This document shows, one piece after another, positions 12,521-24,900 of a DNA stretch of 64,000 nucleotides. Numbering within the stretch: position 1 is the first letter of the stretch; each line of letters starts with the position of its first letter. Location of the stretch: contig JAUPFP010000038.1 in assembly GCA_036925085.1 (NCBI GenBank), positions 542,001-606,000 of the forward strand, given 5' to 3'. The notes beneath the pieces are model-generated. The model was not told where the DNA came from. It searched no databases and worked only from the letters and a program-made list of their open reading frames with translations. The DNA comes from Brachycybe producta. Taxonomy: Eukaryota; Arthropoda; Diplopoda; Playtdesmida; Andrognathidae. The position numbers and the translations under genes were made by a program.

Positions 12521-15500
12521 ATGGCTTTAAATCTAATAAAAAACAAGGATTCATTGCAACATGCTTGGAAAGAAGTTGTGGACGATAAAAACGACGTCAA
12601 TTGGTGAGTAAAGTCTACCCGTTTTAAGTCGTTTTCTAGCCGTCATCGTCTTCTTCTCGTTGTCGTCGCCGCCGGTGTCTTTTAGAAGTAGATTCTCACC
12701 TTTTTTTCTTACGTATTTACCGGCTCTTTATCTACTTAATAATTAAACACATGGATGTTTCTTTGTTTAGCAGCGTAACAAAAGAAATCGGATTGAAAAT
12801 TCAAGAAAAATGTGTTATATTCCACTGAAAAATTCACTCCGAATGAATCATATTCTACATCAGCCAGTCGTTCACCTTCTGTTAACAAGTTTAAACGATG
12901 AATAGTCTCAATTGAAAGCGAAACAAAAATTTAATTTGCATAAAATTTTAAAATTGGTGACCTTTTTCTTCGTAGGTTACGTCATTTTGTCATCTAATTG
13001 GAGGAGAAGTTCAGAGATTAAAGAACGAAGGGGGGGGGGGGGCTAAAGTAGCAAAAATAAATAAGAAATCGTCAACTAAAGAAAAACAGATGAACATCAC
13101 GTGATGTTTAAACCCTGAATCTAAATTTAAATAAGTTACAAACCACGTCTGGGGTCCAAATTCAATAAGTAAAACCCTTGTAACTTGAATCCTCTGGAGG
13201 GCAATTGGATGGGTTTCAATATACAGTAGGGAAAATACTGTTGAAGGAAACTTAACTAAAGGTTTTCTTATTATGTTGGAACCCGATTCTGAGGGTACAA
13301 GTTGAAGTGTTTTTTTTTTTCTTCTTGAATTTGGAATCTAGTTTTCTTAGAAAGAAGCAAACTTGCGTCATTTTCGTTTATTTATTCATAGTCTTTTTGT
13401 GTATATTTTAAGCATACTTTTTATAACTCATTAGAATCCAGTTGGACATTGGCCAGTTATGTCGCGTTTATAGTTGGTGTTGAAAAAAGATGTTTTATAA
13501 ACAGTTGATTTTCGAAATCTTGGTTATTCTACTTTTGATAAGTGAAATTACATGATAAGCTTGAAGGTGTTTTAGAAACTAGAACCGATAGCTGAATGTG
13601 TATTTTCATATTGATATTTTTTTCAAAATAAACTTTTTATGGACAAAAATTTTAAAAATATCAAGTCTACTTAAAAGTTGGAATATATATTCAAACTGAA
13701 ATAAAAAAAAAGTTTATTTTAAAAAATATAACATGAAAATTATCTAAGTGATTGAGCTACTCTTTCTAGTTTCTAATACATTTTGAAGTTTCTCTTAATT
13801 TTTGCTCTTAAAAGACAGAATAACTAGAGTTCAAGGGGCGTTTACACTTCAAAACCAACTAAGTACCGAGAGAGAAAAAAACAATCGACGAATAAATATA
13901 AAATAAACTTGATTATTGCTTATTTTAAGAAATCTGTTTACAATTTAATAAAAAAAAATAATGTCTAATCTAATCAGAAAATCAGTAGTTTTTTGTTCTT
14001 CCTTTTTTTGCCAGCTTGGAATTAAGATTTTCTTCCTCAATTAATTACGTTTAAATTTTCTTCTACCCCCCCCCCCCCAAATGTTTTGTTGTTCGTTTCC
14101 TTAGTTTTAATTAATATTTTTATAATTGAATTAAAAACGATGAAAATGGTTCATAAACTAAATTAATTCTGATTCTCATGCGTTTAAGGTTAACGCTCTC
14201 TCTCATATCTAGTTCTAAATTAAGAGAGAGAGAGAGACAGAACTCAATCGCCCTTGAATTGAATTAATCATCATTGAATAATTAATGATGCACATAATGT
14301 ATATATATATTCTTTCTTTTTAGGGCTTTGTTTGGTTACGAGGGTCAGACGTTCGATCTGAAATTAATCGGAAAAGGTGGTAAGTTGCTTAAAAGTGCAG
14401 CAAATCGACCAAATTAAATGTTCACGGATTGACAAACATTGAACCTGAAAACCCCCTCCCATTTTTTTTTGTTTTTAACCTTAAAAACGAATAATTAATC
14501 ATTAAGCAAAAATTCATTGTATCATTGTATTTTAAAATTCCAACAACAAACTAGATGGTGGACTGGAAGAAATGGTCGAGGATCTCAACAGTGGAAAGAT
14601 AATGTACGCATTCTGTCGAGTGATCGATCCGAAGACGAGCTTACATAAATTCGTGCTTATTAATTGGGTACATTCAGAAATTCATAATTATTATTACACA
14701 TTGGTGAACGCATTGTGATGGCAGTGCTGAGCATGCATTAATTGTGACTTGTGTGTTTATGCAACGACAAGGGTTTGGAGTGGGTAGAGGCTAGCGATGC
14801 TTCTAGTCAACAGGGTTGGAATAAGTTGGCTGTGGAAGATAATAAGTTAATTTGGTGTTCGGTATGAAACGCCGGCACACTCGATACTCGAATGTAATTT
14901 TCCTGATAGCTAGCCTCTACCTCCAACTCTCGTTGTTGTTCAGGATGAGTGTAGCCATTTTCACTGTGCCTCTTGTAACAAGTATCCTCACAAAGTCTCT
15001 GCAGGGTTCTAGGGTTTTTGTTTTTGTGTGTGGGAATTAAACTGATTTGGATTTTACGCATATATTGCAAATTTAATTATCTAAGTTTCTAGTGATTTAA
15101 CTTCTAATTTTGATTTCATAGACGTTTTGTTGTTGTTGGAAGAATAGTAAATTGATTAAAATTAACTACATTAAAAGAAATTATATATTGAAAATAAAGT
15201 GTAAATTATGATATAGATTATGGTTAAAAGGTTGTAGAGAGGGAAGCCTGGAACATGGTGGTAAAACGGGATATTGTGGGGTCTCTGGTAAGTTTGGCAC
15301 AAAATCGAAAGGTGTGGAGAGATAGAACCTCATAAGGCCGACCCTGCATATTGTGGGGGGTAAGGTGCAGGAAATGATGAAGGATGATTATAAAATTAAA
15401 AAAGAAAAATATTTGATTTTGATACATTTTTGATAGATTTGGTAAATATTTTGTTACTATATTGGGGCTTTGGATTTGATATGTATTCAATGATGATTTG

Positions 15501-18500
15501 GATTTGATTCAGTCCACTTCATATAAGAAGTTTGCTTAGAACCCTGTTTTAAGTATTTCTTCAATTTAGGCCTTTATATTTATTTTAGACAGAAAAATAA
15601 GTAATATTCTGAAATTACGTAAGAAAAGTTACAATGAAGGAGGACATATTGTTGTTGTTGTATTGTTAAGTAATGAACGCTATTAAAGATGGCATATAAG
15701 CGTCAAATTACTCGGCATTAATCTCTGTACAAGCAATTTTGTCATCCTTTTTAAATATGTGTTTCTGGTATGTGTCATTTTGTTACACTCTTTTGAGTCT
15801 TTTCTCTTATATTTGATGCGTCACTGAGCTGAGTTGTCGCATCTGTTTCTGGTGTTCCATTTTTTGCACGATGTGTGTGGGGTCTGTTCTATGCCTATCT
15901 TATGACTATCACACTTGTCTATTTTCTAATAAATCAAACTAAAATGCTAAACGAATATGCACAGATAATTTTCATGATATCTTTGACGATAAACTTTATA
16001 TGGCATTGGTAACGTCTGAATGTTTCTTTTTACTTAATAAAAATGATCCAAACCTCTATAAAACGTTTAATTTTAAACATATTATCACAAAAATTATCTA
16101 TGCACATTCCCCTTAACTGGAAATTCTGCTTATTTTGTCTTTGAAGAGCAAAATTAAGAGAAACTTGGAAAGTGTTTTAGAACTATTTTAGAAGGATAGT
16201 GGAATTACATACATGTATTTTCATGTCGATATACTTTAAAATATGCTTTTAATGTCAGTTTGAAAATGACAAAACTTCAAGAAAACGATATTTTATATCA
16301 ACATGAAAAAAATACTACGGCTCTATGAAGTGATTCGGTTACTGTTTTAGTTTCACTTTCTCCCCAGTGTTGCACTTTTGAAGCGCATAATAAACAAGAT
16401 TTCGAGAAGTTGTCTTTGTGCAGCACTGCCTTTGCGTTCTTTTGAAATATGAAGAGAATTACACAAAATATTAATAAAAATAATCTGTTATTTTTGTGAT
16501 CAAACACAATAGCAAGGAGAAGGAGCTCCGAGTGACAAAAAGGGAAAGTGTGCCAATCACGTACAAGATGTGAAAAACTTTTTAAAGGTTCTTACTAGTG
16601 TTTTAACCGTGATAAATAGTCTTTCATTGCCTTTGCTTGTCTTTTTTTTAAAAAGGGTGCGCATGTAACAATTAATGCACGGACCGATGATGACGTCGAC
16701 CCAGAAATCGTCATGGAACAAGTTGTAAAGGCGACAGGTTCGTCTTACAGCTTCAAGGAACGATCTGGTCCAATGCAGGATCATAAACCAGTTGTAAGAA
16801 CAAAAAGGGAATCACCACACTGAAATTCATTAAAAAATATATTTACTTTTTGAAAAACAAAAACAGGGTTCCGTCTACAAGAGAACGATTCCAGCTGTTG
16901 AAATAAATCCTGCGGAACGTGACAAGTTCTGGGAAAAGGAAGAGGTACGGCACCACTAATTGATGAGCTGTCATTTGATTTAACAGTTGTTTTGGCGCTT
17001 GATTTTAATTAGGCTGAAGAAAGACGACGAATCGAAGAAGAGCACAAGAAAGCGGAAGAGGCGAAGAAACGAATCGAGGAAGAAAGGCGGCAAAGAGAAG
17101 TATTCCTTATCATGTAGAATGAAGGTTTCTCTTAATAAGAACGCATGATTTTGTTCTGAACAACAGTTAAAAGACACGCAACGAAGAGATGAGGAGGTAA
17201 AGAAAAGGACGAAGTCGATCAGTGAACTAAGAGCAGCTGAAAACACACCGGTGGGTGCGGAAGACGAGAAAAAGAAATGGAAGAAACAAGTGGAAGAAGA
17301 CGCAAGAGACGAAGCAGAAAGGAAGAAACGTGGAGATAGTTCGAGAAAAGAAAGAACGGAAGTGAGTATTTGCGATTAAAGTCCGTCTTCCAGATGCAAA
17401 ATGAAGAAAAAATTGAATATGTTTAAAAACTAGAAAGACGTCACATGAAAATATCTTTAAGTGATGAAGTTATTCGTTAGTTTCTAAAACACTTTCTAGA
17501 TTAATAAGAGTTCAAAAATCAGCTAGCTGTTCACAAAACATGTTAACGACAGTTTAGTCAATCGATTTTGATGTAATCTGATTAAAAATACTTGTTATCA
17601 GGAAGCGCAGGCACTCATATCGAAGAGGACCATCAACGCAAGAGCTATTTTCGAACAGAACACGTCTGCGGGACAGATGAGTACAATCAAGTACAACGGT
17701 TCACAGCATGCTTCGAAAGAATCGCCTCTGATCAAAACAGAGGAGACAAACGGAACAAATGGAAACAGCTCACCATCCATTAACTCGCCACAATCCACAA
17801 CGAGTAGTCCACCTTATCAAAGTCCATTGTCTCCTGAAGATAGATCTGTAATATTAACTGTACTTATTCTTTAGGGGAGTTCTTTGTTTTTACAAAAAAA
17901 AATCTCTCTTGTAGCCTCCTCCATCTCCTGCTCCAGAGTCTTCACTTAATTCTTACAGAGCTCCTTGTGTAAGCAATGGAAATGGCGAGGTCTCGTCAAA
18001 CGTACCACTTCCAAATTCGTACACGAAAAACCTTCTGAAAGAAAACTTGCCTAAACGACAAGAATCTGATAGTGAGCAGGAAGAACAAGATTGGGAAAGT
18101 ACGAGAACCGGTTATTTGTTGTGTCACAATATCGTACACAAATACGATGAGAACACTATAATAAAAAGCCACGTTTAAAGGGTATTCGCCCAATGAACTC
18201 TGGTTAATGTGGCTTTTCATAAATTTAATTAAGAGAAACTTTTTAAGTTTTTAGAAACTAGAAGGATAGCACAATCACTGCAGTGTATTTTCATGTTAAT
18301 ATCTTTTAAAATAAGCTTTTTATGTCAGTTTGAATTAATGTTTGTGCCTGACATGATTGAACTATCCTTCTAGTTTGCTCCTCTGAGATGCAGATCTTTA
18401 AGATTGCTTAAAAGAAACAAACTGTTCTCATCGTTATTCTGCATTATTTCTTAAAAAAAAATAACGATTTTCGCCGTAATCTGTTTTCGTTAGCGCCAAC

Positions 18501-18925
18501 AACAAATGACGTGGCTGCTTCGGGACGAAAGGAATATACCGAGAGTAAACTGGCAAGTGACGCTCATGATAATTCTCTAACGGAAGGGCAGGCGCATGCA
18601 CAGTTGGCGTTTGCCGATGGTAACTCGCTAGAAACACAACAGGATGACGCATATCTTCAAGATCAAGGAATGTCTGCGAGAGCACTATACGATTATCAAG
18701 CTGGTCAGTTGGTCAAGCCTCAACTTCCAGATTTTTTTTGGAATTAATTAGTTAAATCTTTGTTGTTGTTGTTTTATTTTTATAGCCGACGATACGGAGA
18801 TTTCTTTTAACCCAGACGACGTTATCACTAACATCGATCAAGTGGATGAAGGATGGTGGCAAGGGTTGGCCCCCGATGGAACTTACGGCCTTTTTCCGGC
18901 CAATTACGTAGAACTTTGCGAGTGA
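12521..18925 (+). CDS. DBNL: Drebrin-like protein (Abp1 family), complete, 534 aa
   Basis: An actin-binding adaptor that in this family links F-actin to endocytosis and signalling at the cell cortex. Coding exons: 12521-12603, 14324-14379, 14555-14667, 16513-16587, 16656-16793, 16867-16944, 17013-17099, 17167-17361, 17602-17847, 17915-18098, 18494-18703, 18786-18925. All have GT-AG borders and matching phases. Residues 1 to about 130 form an ADF-homology domain ([31 protein letters not shown]). Residues about 165-280 are a Glu/Arg/Lys-rich coiled coil. The family motif [13 protein letters not shown] follows near 285. A Ser/Pro-rich linker leads to a C-terminal SH3 domain from about 480 ([29 protein letters not shown]). 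Length and domain order match vertebrate DBNL. Start: first ATG before the conserved N terminus. It converges on the HPS1 gene. Intron 1 carries a fold-back MITE. Confidence 0.97.
13495..13835. mobile_element. Fold-back MITE copy in drebrin-like intron 1
   Basis: The left arm (TTGGTTATTCTACTTT, GTTTTAGAAACTAGAACC, TCAAAATAAACTTTTTATG) and right arm (GTTTATTTTAAAAAATA, GATTGAGCTACTC, GACAGAATAACTAGAGTTC) pair as in the 9835 copy. It lies inside an intron, so the primary transcript would contain the hairpin. Confidence 0.8.
16115..16405. mobile_element. Fold-back MITE copy in drebrin-like intron 3
   Basis: It has TTCTGCTTATTTTGTCTTTG, GAGAAACTTGGAAAGTGTTT and TATTTTCATGTCGATATACT on the left, and TATCAACATGAAAAAAATAC with AGTGATTCGGTTACTGTTTT on the right. 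It is more diverged than the intron 1 copy. Confidence 0.75.
17405..17520. mobile_element. Partial fold-back MITE in drebrin-like intron 8
   Basis: Only the outer parts remain: AAAAACTAGAAAGACG, CATGAAAATATCTTTAAGTG, TTAGTTTCTAAAACACTTTC and AATAAGAGTTCAAAA. The centre has been deleted. Confidence 0.65.
18175..18425. mobile_element. Fold-back MITE copy in drebrin-like intron 10
   Basis: The left arm (GAACTCTGGTTAATGTGGC, GAAACTAGAAGGATAGCAC, TTTTCATGTTAATATCTTTT) pairs with a shortened right arm (GATTGAACTATCCTTCTAG, GAGATGCAGA). Confidence 0.75.
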
Positions 18926-19267
18926 AGAGTTCTTCGTGTCAATCTTTAAAAACTAAACAAATGTCTCAACATATTAAATTATGTTTTAAACTTACTAAAA
19001 ATGTGTTTTAATGTCACTTTTTAAAGTAAAACTTAATTAAAATTAATTCTTAATTTCAAATTGATCATTTGGTTTTATCGTTTATATCCCAGGTTTTATT
19101 TATCTGCTTCTTTACAGAAAGAAATTACAAAAAAACGTTTGTAACAATTGTTTGTTTTCGTGCACTAATTTACTTATCAAACATTTAAAACTACCAGTTT
19201 ATAAAAATAACACGGAGCCTCGTAAATGTCGTGCATAATGCACGTTTTCTGACTAAATGAAGTAGCT

Positions 19268-19553
19268 CAGTGATTCCCAAAGGGTGTGCCACGAAATATT
19301 TCATGCTGTATTTATTTATTGTGTTAATATAATTTAATAGTTAAAATTAATAGTTGAAAAACTGGAAAAAGCAAAATAAAGAAAACTTTCCTATTACATA
19401 TGCGTGTACTAAACGCATGCTTTGCAAAAGGTGTACTGTGGTACACTAGTAACTAGTGTGCCGCATGAGTTTTGCCAGGTGTGCCGCAATTTCTTCAGGC
19501 ACAAATACTCTTGTCGTGAGCTAAACTGCTAAAATAAAGTTTGGGAACCACTG
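19268..19553. mobile_element. hAT-type MITE, 286 bp, with 8-bp target duplication
   Basis: The ends CAGTGATTCCCAAAGGG and TTTGGGAACCACTG are imperfect inverted copies with the CAGTG...CACTG termini usual for hAT elements. AAGTAGCT is duplicated exactly on both sides (19260-19267, 19554-19561). Inside, GTGTGCCGCA words recur. It shares family features with the element at 49099. Confidence 0.9.
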
Positions 19554-19561
19554 AAGTAGCT

Positions 19562-21916
19562 GAATTAAAATCCCTTTCAGTAATAAAGCTGTTGTCACGT
19601 AAGACGTTCAATAAATCTCTTGGAATAAAATTATGGTAAATTCAGTTTTAATGTGTATTGATAAGTAAATGAATGCAGGCTCATTTATGCGAAACGCTTA
19701 TTATTGCAAAAATTTAACTTCTGTTTAAAAATGGGTACTTTTGATTATATTACATTGTTGGGGCCATTTTTTTTCATATGATTGTTTTTCAGAAATGGAT
19801 GCGGTTCTTTTTTTATATATAATATACTTCTGTTTAACAATTAATACTAATTATATCATTGTTTTGGCATTTTAATAAGAGTCATTTGTGTTTTATATAA
19901 TTTTTCTAGACAATTTATTTCGAATATATAAAAATTAGAAAAATCGTAGAAAAGGAAAGAATATGAGCAATTCCGACATTTTTTTTCTCATAATTGTATG
20001 TATGTTTTGGTCGATTGTGAATGAAATTGTGATATTATGTTAGCGTTTCTTAAAACTAAGGAATCAGAAAAAACAAAAACAAAAATTTGAACACAAAAAT
20101 AATGCTCACAAAATTATTTCTTAAATTATTAAGTAGATAGATAAAAAAAATTGTTTTATGAAACGAGTTGTTTTTGGCTCTTGTTGAACTTGTTTTTAAA
20201 AAGTGTTCTTGTCATTTTTATGTGCCATATAAATCTATATACCAGTGTGGTTTTCTCAACGGGTGATACATTAGGATCAAAGAAATAATATTTGTGGCTC
20301 ATATGCCAGATTATTCAAAAGTCTTGAGAAGTTTGATTTGCTTAACCAAGTATCATAAAGGTTACTGATCCTGAGGGTGTCTGATATACACAATCGTCTT
20401 TTTTGTATAACTTTTCTGATCCCTTTTTCTTCTTGAATAAAAACGTGCATTTCTAATTTTTTCTTCAAACATATTGGAAAAAATCTTAGACTGGAAATGT
20501 TTTCAGTTACAGTAAGTGCTCAAATTGCGTGGTTAATTCGTTTTGGAGGATTCTGTCTTATGCTCTCAGTTACGTTCACGCAGCAAATGCACCGCATACA
20601 GCATTACAGAAAAATGACGTCACAGCCGACGCCTTGTGTACCGCATTGTAACGTGGTACAACATGGTACATGAAAGTAACGAGAGCATAAGTCGAAAAAC
20701 AGCGTAAGTTGAATCTCTTCAACTCCATAAGTATTTTAATTGCGTTTATAGAGCCAATCGATACATGTAGCTCCTAACGTATGGGGAAGTACCACAACCG
20801 CATATCTATGAAAATGCTCAAGTCAGGAACTTGCTGTACAGTGAAAACTGTAAAGAACCGAGAGACATTTCAGCGTGCACGTACTACCATGACGCCATAA
20901 GACGCTATACGCTGTAAATCACGGTCTTGATTCTAGCCATCTTTTGGGCCTTTAAAACTGAATTTTTAATGATAAATGAAGTTGTAAATCTCTTCTTGAA
21001 TGTTGTGGCCAGGTATTAACATTTAAAGTCGTTGCAATATTTAAATGGGTTTATATTTTATACAATTTTGAATTATGCTAATTTGCATGACCCATGTTGA
21101 AAGATCATTGACCTCAAAAAGGTCCATTTTGCGAGCCACTTTTCAATTCTTTAGAAGAAAAAAACAGCTTTCAGCTTTAAGAAAAACTGCGTATACGGCA
21201 TTCCTTAATAAGCTCTTTTAGTATTAAGTTAAATTCATGACGTTTCGAATTGTCGTTTGGCTGCTAAAGCCATTTCAAAGCCATGGAAACTCGGAAGTGT
21301 CTAGGTTCTAAACACGAAATAGAAAGGAACCGGAATATTTTATTTTTATTTATACCGGAATATGTTAAAAGAAAAAAAAATTACGCTATTCTAAAGGGCC
21401 GGACTGAAAATAAATTTCGTGTTATCCGTTGTCGTGTTAAACTGTTTTCATTGCAATATCGTCGGTTAATTAAATTATTTAATTTTAACAGTCGTACTAT
21501 AGTTACAACCAATAAAAGTACGCATTGTACTTTATTATGACTGTCAAAATGAAATAATTCAATTATCTTAGTGAATACCACCAGTCAGTTTATATCCAAA
21601 TATATCTTGTTTTCCTGAAACATTAGTAATATAAATTTGTTCTTTGGCATTATATTTATATCAATAGAGGAAGATAAACTCCAGAAAACTTCCAGCGAAA
21701 CAAATGTGATTAAATGTTATGAGAAGTTTATCTTTGCATAAATGTAACTTCTAATGTAATTTAAGAAGTAATAAACTGAATGAAAGAAATGAAAATACTA
21801 AAGATTTGACAGCAAAAAGTACACTGCTAATTGCACTTAGGTCCTTTTTAAATTACACGGCATAGGATTTAAAAAAAAACGTCTGCACTCACCGATAAGA
21901 GGACTACATGAAAACG
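19562..21916. other. Region between convergent DBNL and HPS1 genes
   Basis: AT-rich sequence that should hold the 3' ends of both genes. No further exon was recognised. Around 20560-20920 is a moderately GC-richer stretch with no family match. Confidence 0.45.
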
Positions 21917-24900
21917 TCAAATAAGGTCTATGGGACTTTCCGCAGCTCCCGAAATCTCCCAAACCTTAGCAGCAAGACGACGAGCATGCTGATGAACCAT
22001 CGAAGGCGGGACTGTCGAAAGATGGACACAGAATAGTTCGTAACATCGAATGTAATCAGCATTCTTGGGAAAACAAGCCTTTGCGAGTAACCTTATTAAA
22101 ACAAAAATAACGGTCATTCTATAAGATAAGAATGATTATTTTCAGAATATTCACCGATAAAAGTTTTTTGCGATGATACCCGGAGGAGGAAAACCATCCA
22201 TTGAAAAGTCAGAAACTTCAAATTTCAATGGATTTCCCTGAATTTATATCAACACTTCAGTATAATAAGATAATTGTGACTTCGAAAGCCAAAAAGTTGT
22301 TTCCTTACGAGCGTAAATTAACAGTTGTACATTTTTCAGTGACTCGAACAATAAAAAAATCGACAATAATAAACTTCTTCGAACTTCAATTTCAGGTTTA
22401 TAGCTGGTCCTTCTTGAGTTATGTATAATTTGAATATAAAACCGGAAGTAGTGAATGCAGCATAATAAGAGCAATCCCTAAAGATGCTTACTATCAAACC
22501 AATCACTTGTACTTAGTGTCGTTCTTGTGGTTTTTACCGTTGCATAAGTGACTAAGACAAAACCCCACAAACTTATGAGTAATTACTAAGAAATGTCTGA
22601 CTCTCGTTGGCTTTCGAAGATTTTTATGACACATACGCTCGATTCTTCTGAAATATTGCTTACCACTGCATCTTCAAACCAAATAAAATAAGAATAATGG
22701 AAGCAGTCATCCCGCCAAACTAATGACGTGTGTCCCATTTGAAGATATTTCCACACTTTGTTAACCATTTTGTACAACTGATAAACATCAAACAATATTT
22801 ATGATTCCACACTCTGAAAGCGTTCTACGCTTGCGAACAATTCGATCGAATGTCAAACCTGTTTCCAAACGATGTTACCAACGACAACTCCAGCCTGCTG
22901 GCTTTCGGAGCTATTTAGTTCCTCTACGACATCGACGGTAGGAACAGTGACCTGATTCTTTACACGATCGACATACATAAAATGAACTAAACCGGGAAAC
23001 TCCGAATAGTAACTGAAACAAAAGTTAAGAAAACCAACAAAAAAACTCTTGCTGCAAACAATAACGAAAGGTAAAATTGAACAAAGGATACGGTGCCATG
23101 CTAAAGTTATGCTTTGCTTTAACTTGAAGGTAATCGACATAATCTGCAAGATTGTACCTAAAACGATTTATCACAACGTGAAATTGTCTTTCAGATGTTA
23201 ATGCCGACGTTTTACGCGCATACAGGCTCCAGAGTTGCACTGAGCCATGACACGTGGTCAATTTGGCGGTTTCAAAGATGCTCAAATATTGCAATAAAAT
23301 GACCTTAAAACATGGCCACAACATTCAAGAAGCGATTGCAACTTCAATAAATGTTTAAAACTCAGTTCGTAAACAATTTTTCTGTTAGAATCGAGACCAT
23401 GTTTTCAGAAACATCAAATTTCACTTAACATTCTGTCTATAGCGTCACACAGCAAGTGCAATTCTGGACTGTCTAGTCTCTTAACGGTGAAATTATCATG
23501 TACCTAACTAAAGCCTGTGCATCAATCACAGATCCGTTCGTCCATGCCATGAACAGATCCCGTCTGAACCAACTGATGCAATATTTAATAAAGCACTTCT
23601 TCAACAGTCCATTAACTTTAGATATGTCACTTTCGAGCCTTTTATGACAAAAAAAAACTGTTACAATTAAAATTTGTAATTGGAAGTGTTTGTAATAGTA
23701 CCGCGGCGAAAGACACTTCAAATCTCTCAACTTTAGAAAATTTAACAATCCACTTTTCTTAGCAGAATTCCAATTTGTGCTTAGTCGCTTCAAACAAGCA
23801 TCAACTTCCGTCGAAGGCAATTGCTGTCGTATGAAAATGAATGTCAAATGAGCCTCTGAGCAATTAAAACAATCATCATCACCACCTTCTGTTTCTTTAG
23901 ACTCTCCGTTATGCTGCGCATGATGGATTCCAATCCATCCATCGTCGACTTTGCACTCGAAGACGACGTCGAAGTTTGAATCTGATGAAACGCATCGATC
24001 CCACGAACTAAACTTCCGGACAATAAATGTCTATTTACCTAAAAGACACATGAAAGTGAGGCACACTTTGTAAACAATTTAACAGTTCACAAAACTCATC
24101 AAAACGGACCGTGCTGACAACGACTAGAACGATCCCTTGTGTGATGTGGGTGGTGTGAACGACATGTGGAGCCAAACTACTGATCGACGACTGAAGGAAA
24201 ACCAAGTCGCACGAAAACTCTGCAGCAATGTCAACAAAACCCTCGGCCATCTCAGATTTTGTTTCATCTTCTTCGCTCTAGAAGCAATAAGATAAATACA
24301 GGTGACCACTCTAAAAAATTAAAGAGACTTTTTTTGCGAGAACAGCCTCTTATTTTGGCCCTTTGTATCAAGGTCATTCCACAATAGAATTTACTTCCTG
24401 AGAATGACGTGAATGAAGGAAATTATAATTCAGAGGATTCATAGAGGTCTAATTTTTAAAAAAACTTGTTTATATTCATGTTGCTTTCCAATTCAGTTTT
24501 ACATTTGCATGGGAGAAATTTTTATAGTATGTGTTAATAGATAATTTTGACAACACATTTCTTATGGAGTTTTCACACAACTGTCCCTCTGTCATAGGCC
24601 GTTTTGCCTACTTGCAGAGTAATTATTCAAATTCAAATAAATAAAGTTTCCTATGGTTCAAATTTTACAAAAAAAAACACATAAAATACTTTCAATTACT
24701 TGTAACTTCTCATCCTCCAATTCGCCTCTGGTTTCTACATTGGAACGAGAATCTCCGGAACAAACCTCTGTGGACGAACTACAAGAAACTCAACATTCCC
24801 GAAAACTTTTTTTAAAAAACACAAGTAAACAAAAGTTCTCAACCTTCAGAACGAAAAGCAAATTTGTCCTTGTCATTTGAAGCTTGAAAAGGACTAGCGC

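Noticed and set aside
19436-19462. Helitron 3' end at ACTAGTAACTAGTG
   Set aside because: No hairpin at the right distance, and it lies inside a hAT MITE with its own clear ends.
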